Shown here: in pieces, positions 17,355-24,605 of the stretch
How the letters are laid out: each line of letters starts with the position of its first letter
Position numbering within the stretch: position 1 is the first letter of the stretch
Assembly: GCA_016926595.1 (NCBI GenBank)
Contig: JAFGOG010000268.1
Span: forward strand, 1 to 31,454
Length of the DNA: 31,454 nt
Direction of reading: 5' to 3'
Source of the DNA: Anaerolineae bacterium
GTDB taxonomy: Bacteria > Chloroflexota > Anaerolineae > JAAYZQ01
Translations under genes and position numbers: made by a program
The notes under the pieces: model-generated
The model's input: the letters and a program-made list of their open reading frames with translations, nothing else
The model's database searches: none
Told to the model about the DNA's origin: nothing

Positions 17355-17990
17355 TCAGATGCTGCGCTCATCCACCATCTGACCAGGTGCTGCTCTCTCG
17401 ACCACCGTCCAAAAGCTGGTACCCTGCCGCACCAGGCACACACTTCCGCCTGCGGCCTCGAAAATCCGCTGCATGGCGGATGGCGAGTAAAAGTGACTGC
17501 GCATCAAGGCCAGTTTCTCGGCCAGCGCCAGCAAGCGGATCGACGCGCGTTCGACATTTGGCTCCTCAACGACCAGCCGCCCAGATGGGGTCAGCACTCG
17601 CAACAGCTCGACTGCGGCTCGTTGTTGATCCTGCAGGTGGTGAAAGGCATCAACGACCAGGATTCGGGCAAAGGCGCCGTCGGCGAAAGGAAGCGATTCG
17701 GCCTGGGCGCGGGCAGCCGGCAGTCCTTTGAGACAAGCCTGCTGCAGCATGGCTGCCGACTCGTCCACCACCACCACTTCATCCGCCAGACCGCGCAGCA
17801 CCTGGGCCACCCGGCCGGTGCCCCCGCCGACGTCCAGTACCAGCCCGGTCGCCGGCAGTTCCAGGAGGCTGCGCAGCCTCTCAGGCCGTAGAGAGGCAAA
17901 GACCCGATCGTAGATGGGCGCCACAAGGCGAAAATGATCCAACACTTTGCTAGAAAGCGCGGTACGAATTTTAGCCAAGTAGATCGTCAT
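17355..17990 (-). CDS. Class I SAM-dependent methyltransferase
   Basis: This 211-residue protein has the Rossmann methyltransferase fold. Motif I LVLDVGGGTGRVAQVL is at about residues 50-65, the acidic motif II VVVDESAAML follows, then LPFADGAFARILVVDAFHHL (motif IV region) and LTPSGRLVVEEPN (motif VI). The start DHFRLVAPIYDRVF recalls UbiE/MenG-like enzymes, but the substrate is not evident. Its first 20 bp overlap the end of the acyltransferase gene, so the two are co-transcribed and probably translationally coupled; no separate ribosome site is visible. Neighbourhood with a PlsC-like acyltransferase suggests a lipid or quinone substrate (weak inference). Confidence 0.85.
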   Translation of the reverse strand: MTIYLAKIRTALSSKVLDHFRLVAPIYDRVFASLRPERLRSLLELPATGLVLDVGGGTGRVAQVLRGLADEVVVVDESAAMLQQACLKGLPAARAQAESLPFADGAFARILVVDAFHHLQDQQRAAVELLRVLTPSGRLVVEEPNVERASIRLLALAEKLALMRSHFYSPSAMQRIFEAAGGSVCLVRQGTSFWTVVERAAPGQMVDERSI

Positions 17991-18720
17991 AGGGATACGC
18001 CGCCACCTCCTGAGCAGCGGCGCGGATGGCAGGATCGTCGGAATAGACGCCGCGCCGTTCTGGCGGGATCAGCTCGGCGATGCGCCGCATGATCTCGTGC
18101 CCAATTTCGTCCAACTGCTGCCGGCGTTCCCGGCCGTGGCCGGCTGCCTGGAATGGGCCAAAGGGCCGGCCGATGCGCACGGTCACTATTGCCCGGCGAC
18201 CTTGGCGCACGGCGGGAAAAAGGTCCAACAGCCCGTCCAGGCCAATGGGCAGCAGCGGTGCGCCGGTCTGCACGGCAAGGTAGGCCGCGCCCGGGCGCGC
18301 CGGGCGCAGGACAGAGGCCCAATTCCCGCCCTCAGGCATGACCCCCAACACCCCCTTCTGCGCCAGCACGGCCATGGCCGCGCGCATGGCGTCGCGCGAG
18401 GCCGCGCCGCGGCGAACGCTATAGACCCCCCACATTTTGGGCAGAAAGGTCACTTCCGGGGGAGCGTTCACCATCTGAAACCCGGCCAGGAAATCGAGCG
18501 GCCATGACGTGACACCGATGACGGCCACCGGGTCGACAAAATGAAAATGGTTGGCGACGACGATCAATGGGCCGGAAGCCGGCAGGTTCTCCCGTCCCTC
18601 GACCCGCATGCGGCTCAGGACTTTAAAGGCCAGCCGGATGCCCTGGCGCATGAAAAAGCGGAGGATCCGCCGCCTTGGATAGGGAAACTGAGACCTGTAG
18701 TCATGAGCCCTGGAATTCAC
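17971..18720 (-). CDS. plsC: 1-acyl-sn-glycerol-3-phosphate acyltransferase-like (PlsC family)
   Basis: This 249-residue membrane-associated acyltransferase of phospholipid synthesis would transfer a fatty acyl group to lysophosphatidic acid. The catalytic NHxxxxD box is ANHFHFVDP (His58, Asp63). Motif II-like VYSVRRG follows, and motif III is MPEGGNW, with Gly where PEGT or PEGS is commoner. The motif IV region is GAPLLPIGLDG. The GTG at 18720 is used as start although no ribosome site precedes it; a minus-strand promoter places the RNA start at about that same base, so the message may be leaderless. In-frame Met24 is an alternative start and keeps all motifs. The methyltransferase gene overlaps its end. 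Confidence 0.87.
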   Translation of the reverse strand: MNSRAHDYRSQFPYPRRRILRFFMRQGIRLAFKVLSRMRVEGRENLPASGPLIVVANHFHFVDPVAVIGVTSWPLDFLAGFQMVNAPPEVTFLPKMWGVYSVRRGAASRDAMRAAMAVLAQKGVLGVMPEGGNWASVLRPARPGAAYLAVQTGAPLLPIGLDGLLDLFPAVRQGRRAIVTVRIGRPFGPFQAAGHGRERRQQLDEIGHEIMRRIAELIPPERRGVYSDDPAIRAAAQEVAAYPYDDLLG

Positions 18721-18726
18721 AAACTC

Positions 18727-18755
18727 AGTATAAAGGCAAACCGGTGTATTGGCAA
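18727..18755 (-). promoter_or_regulatory. Promoter of the plsC-methyltransferase operon
   Basis: On the minus strand TTGCCA (18755-18750) and TATACT (18732-18727) are exactly 17 bp apart. The expected RNA start, about 7 bp past the -10 box, coincides with the GTG at 18720. Confidence 0.7.
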
Positions 18756-18876
18756 GAAACGCAGGCCAGGTCTCGGGAGTGCGGGCGTGGGCGGTCTGCC
18801 TTCATTCCGCCGCCTGCTCACACACTGGCAAGAGGCGGCCGGCCGGAAAGGGCTGCGGCAAAGGCCGAGCGGCGCA

Positions 18877-18905
18877 TTGACTGGAAGCGGTGGATGTGAT
18901 ATAGT
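18877..18905 (+). promoter_or_regulatory. Near-consensus promoter of the M23-like protein gene
   Basis: TTGACT (18877-18882), a 17-bp spacer and TATAGT (18900-18905): ten of twelve consensus bases. The leader would be about 60 nt up to the ATG at 18975. Apart from this and the divergent plsC promoter I see nothing in 18721-18974. Confidence 0.78.
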
Positions 18906-18974
18906 CGGAGCAGCCCCGGACAGATAGGCGCGGCCAGGAGCGGCGCCAGGCTTTAGCGGGCTAGGGAGTGAATC

Positions 18975-21245
18975 ATGAACAACCCCTTCTTTGGATCAAG
19001 TGGGCGTCACTCGTGGCGTCGTTTCTTCGCCGCGCTCCTGTTCGTGTCGCTTCTTGCGATCTTGGCCAGACCAACCCCTTTGTCATCGGCGCGGGCTCAA
19101 GACGATGGCGCCCCTGCCCAGATCGGGCAGGAGAGCGATGCTGCCCAATGGTACAGGGACCACGAGATCGAGCACGCGTGGAGACCGGGCTATCTGGAGC
19201 TGGCCACCGGCGATCCGAGCTTGCTCGCCGATCACGGCGTCTACGCCTGGCCGTACGCGCTGGACTCGATCGGATGGGACATGCAATCGTACCAGGACTA
19301 TGGGGGAACGCCCTACTTTCATCACGGCATGGACATGATGAAAGTGGACGGCACCGATGTCTACAACCGGTCCGGGGGGCAGGTAATCAACATCGAAAAC
19401 TATAACCCCGGCTGGTACCTGTACTGGGAAGTAGCGGTCTTGGACCCGGACGGCTATATCTGGCAGTACCATCACATCGACGAGCCCACCATCCCGCAGT
19501 ACATCTGGGACAAATTCGCCGAGTACCAGGCCGATCCGGTGAACGGGGGATTCATTCCCCTCGATACCTACATCGGCGACATTGTCGAGTGGCCGGTATG
19601 GTCATTCGGCAAGCAGTTCAATCACATCCACCTGAACATCCTGGCTGCCGGAGGGGTCTATGTCAACGGTTTCGAGTTCCACACCCCGCTGCCTGACTTT
19701 GTCGGCCCCGAGATCCAGGCCGTCGGGCTGCTGCAGAACGGCCAGATTTACGCCGGGAACGAGATCGAGGGCAGCTATAGCCTGTACGTTCGCGCCCGCG
19801 ATCTGATCCTGGACGACGTCTACTACCTGCCGCCATGGGAGACCACCTTCTCCGTGGACTGTGGACCGCAGCACACTACTTGGCGGTTCGATACCTTGCC
19901 GGGAGGCGCAGACAGGTACGCCTACCTGGATGACTTTTACGTGGTCCCGCCGACGTGCGGGGACTATGACTGCCGGGACTATTACATCGACCTGGGGTTC
20001 ATTCCCGATTCGCACTTTCTGTTTCCTGCCGGCGGAGGGCAGCACACGGTCCATGTGACGGTGCGCGATTATGCCGGCAACTCGGCCAGCCAGTCGTACA
20101 CCTACACGGTCATTGGCCCTCCAGAGGGGACGACGATATGGCAGGACGATTTCGAGGCCGACCTGGGCTGGGTTGTAAACCCCGACGATACGGACACGGC
20201 GACCTCGGGGGTGTGGGAACGGGGCGATCCCGAAGCCACCTACTCGAATGGGCCAAAGCAGTTGGGCACGACGGTCAGCGGGGTGAACGACCTGGTGACA
20301 GGACGCCTGGCGGGCGCCAACGCCAACACCTATGACATCGACGGCGGTGTGACCTCTATCCGCTCGCCAGAGATCACGCTGCCGGTGACCGATGCCCTGA
20401 CGCTATCGTTCCGCTACTACCTGGCGCACGGGAGCAACTCGTCAACCGCGGATTACTTGCGAATCAAGGTAGTGGGCTCGACCACGGCCACTGTGTTTGA
20501 GGAGCTGGGCGCCGCCGACGACGACGATGCGGCTTGGGCGATCGAAAACGTCAGCCTCAACGCCTTTGCCGGGCAGACGGTGTACCTGCTGATAGAGGCG
20601 GCGGATGCCGGCGCCGACAGCCTGGTGGAGGCGGCGATCGACGACGTGATAATCGTGGCCCCCACCAACCAGGCCCCGACCGCGAACCCGCAGTCGGTGT
20701 CCACCGCCGAGGATACACCGCTCGGCATCGTTCTCACCGGCTCCGATCCGGACTGCGACCCGATCACCTACAGCGTCGTCTCGGGCCCGAGCCACGGGGC
20801 GCTGAGCGGAACGGCGCCCAACCTGACCTACACGCCGGCGGCCAACTATTATGGCGCCGACGGCTTTACCTTTGTAGTAAGCGACAGCCTGGTCAGCTCG
20901 GAACCGGCGACGGTGACCATCGACGTAACGCCCGTGAACGACGCGCCGGTAGCCAATCCGCAGTCGGTGACCACAGTACAGGGCAGAGCGGTGGCGATCA
21001 CCCTCACCGGGTGGGACGTCGAGGGGGACGAGATCACCTACCACGTCGTCACCCAGCCGGACCACGGCGCGCTCGGCGGGACGGCGCCGAACCTGATCTA
21101 CATGCCTGCCCCTGGCTATACCGGGTCGGATAGCTTTGCCTTCATCGTCAACGACGGCGAGCTGGACTCGGAGCCGGCGGCGGTCAGCATCGCGATCAAC
21201 TTTGTGACCTACCTGCCGGTGATCACCCAACAACAGGAGAACTAG
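18975..21245 (+). CDS. Secreted multidomain protein with M23-like peptidase domain and cadherin-like repeats
   Basis: This 756-residue exported protein has a signal peptide (basic RR at 15-16, hydrophobic core, likely cleavage after SARA near residue 41). Residues ~70-225 resemble M23/LytM peptidases: HxxxD in FHHGMD (His116, Asp120), a histidine pair in YHHID (166-167) and the HxH in NHIHLNI (His217, His219), giving a complete zinc site. After a beta-rich region comes a MAM/jelly-roll-like segment (~388-565, starting IWQDDFEADLGW). Two tandem cadherin-like Ig repeats follow (~565-655 and ~655-745), each beginning APxANPQSV and containing HGALxGTAPNLxYxPA. It ends FVTYLPVITQQQEN. The start follows AGGGAG. 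Likely acts at the cell surface; peptidoglycan cleavage is inferred from the motif only. Confidence 0.82.
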   Translation: MNNPFFGSSGRHSWRRFFAALLFVSLLAILARPTPLSSARAQDDGAPAQIGQESDAAQWYRDHEIEHAWRPGYLELATGDPSLLADHGVYAWPYALDSIGWDMQSYQDYGGTPYFHHGMDMMKVDGTDVYNRSGGQVINIENYNPGWYLYWEVAVLDPDGYIWQYHHIDEPTIPQYIWDKFAEYQADPVNGGFIPLDTYIGDIVEWPVWSFGKQFNHIHLNILAAGGVYVNGFEFHTPLPDFVGPEIQAVGLLQNGQIYAGNEIEGSYSLYVRARDLILDDVYYLPPWETTFSVDCGPQHTTWRFDTLPGGADRYAYLDDFYVVPPTCGDYDCRDYYIDLGFIPDSHFLFPAGGGQHTVHVTVRDYAGNSASQSYTYTVIGPPEGTTIWQDDFEADLGWVVNPDDTDTATSGVWERGDPEATYSNGPKQLGTTVSGVNDLVTGRLAGANANTYDIDGGVTSIRSPEITLPVTDALTLSFRYYLAHGSNSSTADYLRIKVVGSTTATVFEELGAADDDDAAWAIENVSLNAFAGQTVYLLIEAADAGADSLVEAAIDDVIIVAPTNQAPTANPQSVSTAEDTPLGIVLTGSDPDCDPITYSVVSGPSHGALSGTAPNLTYTPAANYYGADGFTFVVSDSLVSSEPATVTIDVTPVNDAPVANPQSVTTVQGRAVAITLTGWDVEGDEITYHVVTQPDHGALGGTAPNLIYMPAPGYTGSDSFAFIVNDGELDSEPAAVSIAINFVTYLPVITQQQEN

Positions 21246-21246
21246 A

Positions 21247-21275
21247 CCTCCCGCAGGCTGCAAACCTGCGGGAGG
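21247..21275 (+). terminator. Terminator-like hairpin sharing the CCTCCCGCAGG core
   Basis: CCTCCCGCAGG (21247-21257) and CCTGCGGGAGG (21265-21275) form a perfect 11-bp stem with a 7-nt loop, directly after the M23-like gene's stop. A pyrimidine-rich tract follows rather than pure T. Its arms are the same as the core of the repeat at 10582-10644. Confidence 0.75.
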
Positions 21276-21354
21276 CTCTCCCTCCCCATTGTCCTCCCCG
21301 CTCTATCATGGGCGAAATAGCCTGTAGTCCTTCGGACCCCGATCCTCCCCCAAT

Positions 21355-21383
21355 TTGACAGTATGGCCAATGCCTAATATAAT
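21355..21383 (+). promoter_or_regulatory. Perfect consensus sigma70 promoter
   Basis: TTGACA (21355-21360), 17 bp, TATAAT (21378-21383): twelve of twelve consensus bases. RNA start is expected near 21390, giving a ~43-nt leader with GAGGAGGGA before ATG 21433. It should drive strong constitutive transcription of the membrane-protein gene. Confidence 0.88.
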
Positions 21384-21432
21384 TAGGCTTGACTGCGGCT
21401 GCTGCTGGCCCGGTCGAGGAGGGACGTCGACT

Positions 21433-22368
21433 ATGGTTTATCGAGACCGCCGCCCGGTCCTGGTGGCCGTGGGGCTTGTCCTGCTGCTGGCCGGCATCGC
21501 CTGCGCCTTTCTGGGACCGATTGAGCTGTACGTCTTCTACCTCTTCTCGGAGGGCGGGCGCTTTTACTACGAAGGCTTTCACTTTGGCTCTTTTATGTTT
21601 GGCAACATCGCCGTCCAGGTAGCGGGCTACTATCTTGCCGCCGCAGTGCTGGTGTCCCTCGGCTACGGCCACGTGCGCCTGCGCCGCTGGGCGCGGCCTC
21701 TGGCCCTGGCGCTGCTTTGGACCTGGATCCTACTGGGCCTACCACTGCTGATCGTCCTCTTTTTCATGACCGTCTCGGTCAAGAGCTTTTCCACGGCCGG
21801 CGGCGCGGCCTTTGTCGTGCTGCTGGCCCTGTCCTACTTTGTGCTGCCCTGGCTGGGGATCCGCTTCTACCAGGGGCGGAATGTGCGCGGCACCTTCGAG
21901 GCGCACGACCAGCGCTCCAGCGCCCTTGAGGCCCGCCCAACGGCTATCCTGGTGATCTGCCTGTTGGACCTGTTCTTTCTGATCGCCCTCCACGTGCCGC
22001 TGTTGTACGGTGGCCTGTTCCCGCTCTTTGGGACGCTGTTGGGCGGCCTGGATGGCATCTACCTGATCGACGCTGCGGTGCTGATCCTGGGGCTGCTGCT
22101 GTGGGGCGCCTGGCAGCAGTACATGTGGGCCTGGTGGGGCTCGGCCGTCTACTATGCCATACTGGCAGCGACCTGGCTTGTCACCTTTGCCCAGACGCCG
22201 TGGGCTGACCTGCTGGCATGGCTCCAGTTTGCTCCCACTGAGCTTGAGGCGCTGTCAGGCATGCCGCTGCAGGGCTATGAGCTAGGCGTCTTCGTAGGGC
22301 TGCCGATGCTGGCCTGCCTGGTCGTGATTCTGGCCTGCCGCCGGCATTTCGGCCGCAACCCAGCTTGA
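21433..22368 (+). CDS. Polytopic membrane protein of unknown function
   Basis: I do not recognise a family for this 311-residue protein. It shows about seven or eight hydrophobic helices, including PVLVAVGLVLLLAGIACAF, ALALLWTWILLGLPLLIVLF, GAAFVVLLALSYFVLPWLG, TAILVICLLDLFFLIALHV, DAAVLILGLLLWGAW and GLPMLACLVVILAC. A short basic cytoplasmic-type loop (FYQGRNVRGTFEAHDQRSS) lies in the middle. The ATG at 21433 has the ribosome site GAGGAGGGA. A longer frame starting at 21355 is rejected because it would begin inside the promoter -35 box. It appears to be a single-gene unit. Despite the unknown role, the perfect promoter and codon pattern make it a real gene. Confidence 0.85.
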   Translation: MVYRDRRPVLVAVGLVLLLAGIACAFLGPIELYVFYLFSEGGRFYYEGFHFGSFMFGNIAVQVAGYYLAAAVLVSLGYGHVRLRRWARPLALALLWTWILLGLPLLIVLFFMTVSVKSFSTAGGAAFVVLLALSYFVLPWLGIRFYQGRNVRGTFEAHDQRSSALEARPTAILVICLLDLFFLIALHVPLLYGGLFPLFGTLLGGLDGIYLIDAAVLILGLLLWGAWQQYMWAWWGSAVYYAILAATWLVTFAQTPWADLLAWLQFAPTELEALSGMPLQGYELGVFVGLPMLACLVVILACRRHFGRNPA

Positions 22369-22640
22369 TGCCCTGACCATTGTCCGGCAGCGTAGCTCCC
22401 CCGATCTGCAACCCGCTCAGCGCGGCGAACAACCCTTTTCGAGCATGGCCGTGAACTCGTAGCAGCCGCCGTTCACCTCACCGCCGGCAATGGGCGTGTC
22501 GGAGCGTCGGCGCAAAAGTCGACGGCGCGTTCCAGAGTCCAAGGCGGCGCGTCGTCGATCAGACAATTGTCCAAGCAACCCACTTGGGCTCAGTGGCATG
22601 CAAGCCCGTCTCAATGCCTTGATTGGCTGAGTACGGAAAC
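22369..22640. other. Intergenic region without a recognisable gene
   Basis: There is no convincing open frame with a ribosome site. Minus-strand peptides can be read here (for example a stretch ending GGCYEFTAMLEKGCSPR), but they need frame changes and match no family I know. At most this is a decayed gene. No hairpin terminator for the membrane-protein gene was found. Confidence 0.4.
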
Positions 22641-22669
22641 TTGCCAAGACGGCAGTTCTGGTGTATGAT
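22641..22669 (+). promoter_or_regulatory. Promoter of the phn transporter operon
   Basis: TTGCCA (22641-22646) and TATGAT (22664-22669) with a 17-bp spacer. The RNA start near 22676 implies a leader of about 125 nt before phnD, long enough to hold regulatory structure. Confidence 0.7.
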
Positions 22670-22712
22670 AGAAAACGAGATCCAAACACCGCTCGGCGCT
22701 GTCCTGAAGAGC

Positions 22713-22723
22713 AAAGGAGGTGA
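22713..22723 (+). promoter_or_regulatory. Full anti-16S-complementary SD sequence without an attached gene
   Basis: AAAGGAGGTGA is an 11-nt perfect match to the 16S 3' end, in the phnD leader but about 80 nt before the phnD start. No ATG, GTG or TTG sits at normal spacing after it. The overlapping GTG at 22720 opens only a 13-codon frame ending at 22761. It may be a standby site or vestige. Confidence 0.4.
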
Positions 22724-22801
22724 GGCCTAGCCGGACTCGGAAGAGTTTCTCGCCCATGTAAGGAGCTATTGATCTTAAAAAAGAAAGGAAGGAAGAGAAA
22801 G

Positions 22802-23698
22802 ATGAAGAAGAACATTTGGCTGGCGCTGCTGGCGCTTTTCAGCGTCATGGCGTTGGTCCTGGCCGGGTGCGGCGAGCCCGCATTGGGCACCGCCGACAAC
22901 CCTATCGTCATGTCGTTTGTTCCCTCAGGTGACACCCAAGAGATTATCGCCAGCGGCGACCAGTTGGCCAAGATGATCGCCGACAAGACAGGGTACACCA
23001 TCACGGCCAACGTGGGCACGGACTTTGCTGCGGTGCGCGAAGCCATTGGCGCCGGCAAAGCTCACATCGCCTGGCTCAACACCTTCAACTATGTCCTGGC
23101 CCACGAAAAGTACGGCACAGAGGTGGCGCTGGCAACTGTGCGGTATGGCACTTCGACGTACAAAGGCCAGATCGTCGTCCGCGCCGACAGCGGCATCACC
23201 TCAATCGCGGACCTCAAAGGCAAGGTGATGTGCTGGGTTGATCCCAACTCCACCTCCGGCTATATCATCCCGCGCATCTACCTGGGGGCCAACGGCCTGG
23301 ATCCGGACAAGGATTTCGCCAAGACGGTGGAAGCCGGTTCACACAACAATGTGATCAGCGCCGTCTACAATGGGGACTGCGACGCTGGGGCCAGCTACGT
23401 CGACGCCCGCAGCTCCATCGAAAAGGACTTTCCTGACGTCAAGGAAAAAATCATCGTGCTTGCCACCACTACCGACATCCCCAACGACGGTGTGGACTTT
23501 GCCAAGGACTTTCCGGCTGACATGCGCACCAAGATCGTCAACGCGCTGCTCGAGATTGCCGGCACCGAGGAAGGCAAGGCTGCCCTGGGAACATTGTACT
23601 CGATCGAGGGGCTGCAGGCGGTCGATGACACATTCTACGACGCGTTCCGCGCCGACCTGAGCAAAGCGGGCATCAACATCGAGGATCTGGTCAAATAG
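22802..23698 (+). CDS. phnD: Phosphonate/phosphate ABC transporter substrate-binding lipoprotein (PhnD)
   Basis: This 298-residue binding protein captures phosphonate, phosphite or phosphate outside the membrane and hands it to PhnE. The lipoprotein signal MKKNIWLALLALFSVMALVLAGC gives lipidated Cys23. The type-2 binding fold has PhnD features: IVMSFVPSGDTQEIIASGDQ, AAVREAIGAGKAHIAWLNTFNYVLAHEKYG, YKGQIVVRADSGITSIADLKGK, then the anion-binding DPNSTSGYIIPR, GSHNNVISAVYNGDCDAGASYVDAR and IPNDGV. I start at ATG 22802, preceded by GGAAGGAAGAG; the frame extends to a TTG at 22769 without signal-peptide sense. It is the first gene of a four-gene phn operon. The exact phosphorus ligand cannot be read. 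Confidence 0.92.
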   Translation: MKKNIWLALLALFSVMALVLAGCGEPALGTADNPIVMSFVPSGDTQEIIASGDQLAKMIADKTGYTITANVGTDFAAVREAIGAGKAHIAWLNTFNYVLAHEKYGTEVALATVRYGTSTYKGQIVVRADSGITSIADLKGKVMCWVDPNSTSGYIIPRIYLGANGLDPDKDFAKTVEAGSHNNVISAVYNGDCDAGASYVDARSSIEKDFPDVKEKIIVLATTTDIPNDGVDFAKDFPADMRTKIVNALLEIAGTEEGKAALGTLYSIEGLQAVDDTFYDAFRADLSKAGINIEDLVK

Positions 23699-23711
23699 CA
23701 CCTGATCGCGA

Positions 23712-23743
23712 AAGAGGGAGAGAGGCAAGCCTCTCTCCCTCTT
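23712..23743 (+). terminator. Stem-loop between phnD and phnC
   Basis: AAGAGGGAGAGAGG (23712-23725) pairs with 23730-23743 over 14 bp around the loop CAAG, 13 bp past the phnD stop. Only scattered T residues follow, so it is probably a partial terminator or mRNA-stabilising element that raises phnD expression relative to phnC and phnE. Confidence 0.7.
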
Positions 23744-23811
23744 CTGCAGAAGGATCTTTGTTCGAGACCTCAAGTTGTGCAGGCTTGAGGGTCCCGGGGA
23801 GGTGGAATCGC

Positions 23812-24591
23812 TTGCTGCGCGTGGAGAACCTCACCAAAGTCTTCCCTGACGGCACTGTTGCGCTCAAGAACGTCAGCTTTGAGGTCAAGGATGGTGAGTT
23901 TTTGGCCATCATTGGCCTGTCCGGTTCGGGCAAGTCCACCCTGCTGCGGTGCATCAACCGCCTGATCGACCCGACCGACGGCCGCGTGACGTGGGATGAT
24001 GTGGATATCACTGCTGCCCAGGGCAAAGCATTGCGGCACATCCGCCGGCAGATCGGCATGATCTTCCAGCAGTTCAACCTCGTCAAGCGGTCGAGCGTGA
24101 TGACGAACGTTCTGTCGGGCCGGCTGGGCTACGCCCATCCGTGGTGGAGCCTGGTACATCGCTTTGCCGGCCAGGACCATGACCGGGCCAGGGCCGCCCT
24201 GGAGCGAGTGGGCATCCCTGAAAAGGCCGACAACCGGGCGGACCAGCTCTCCGGCGGTCAGCAGCAGCGGGTGGGCATCGCCCGGGCGCTGATGCAGCAG
24301 CCCCGCCTGATGCTGGCCGACGAACCGGTAGCCAGCCTCGATCCCGTGCTGGCCCATTCGATCCTCCAGTATCTGGAGCTGCTCAACCGCCAGGATGGCA
24401 TCACCGTGCTGTGCAGCCTGCATTTCCTCGACCTAGTCCACCGCTATGCCACGCGCGTCATCGGCCTCAAAGATGGTGAGCTGGTCTTTGACGGCCTGCC
24501 CAGCGAGCTCACCCGGCAACGCTTCAAAGAAGTGTACGGGGAAGAAGCTGAAATGGTGACGGTGGGCGGCATGGGAGAACCATTGGAATAG
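23812..24591 (+). CDS. phnC: Phosphonate ABC transporter ATP-binding protein (PhnC)
   Basis: This 259-residue ATPase energises phosphonate-type uptake. Walker A is GLSGSGKST (35-43), followed by the PhnC-typical LLRCINRLIDPTDG and the Q-loop in IGMIFQQFNLVKRSSVMTNVLSGRLGY. The signature is LSGGQQQRVGIARAL, Walker B LMLADEPVASLDP and the switch His is in CSLHFLDLV. The start is TTG 23812 (MLRVENLTKVFPDG), 8 bp after GGGGAGG, as the protein family begins here; the longer frame from 23758 has no ribosome site. phnE starts 15 bp after its stop. Confidence 0.93.
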   Translation: MLRVENLTKVFPDGTVALKNVSFEVKDGEFLAIIGLSGSGKSTLLRCINRLIDPTDGRVTWDDVDITAAQGKALRHIRRQIGMIFQQFNLVKRSSVMTNVLSGRLGYAHPWWSLVHRFAGQDHDRARAALERVGIPEKADNRADQLSGGQQQRVGIARALMQQPRLMLADEPVASLDPVLAHSILQYLELLNRQDGITVLCSLHFLDLVHRYATRVIGLKDGELVFDGLPSELTRQRFKEVYGEEAEMVTVGGMGEPLE

Positions 24592-24605
24592 GCAAGGCCA
24601 GTAGT

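Noticed and set aside
21355..21432. Upstream start for the membrane protein
   Set aside because: The codon lies within the -35 box of a perfect promoter; ATG 21433 has a proper ribosome site.
22417..23058. 213-codon minus-strand frame covering the phnD promoter and phnD start
   Set aside because: It includes a Phe-rich run that is just the complement of the purine-rich phnD ribosome site and matches no family.
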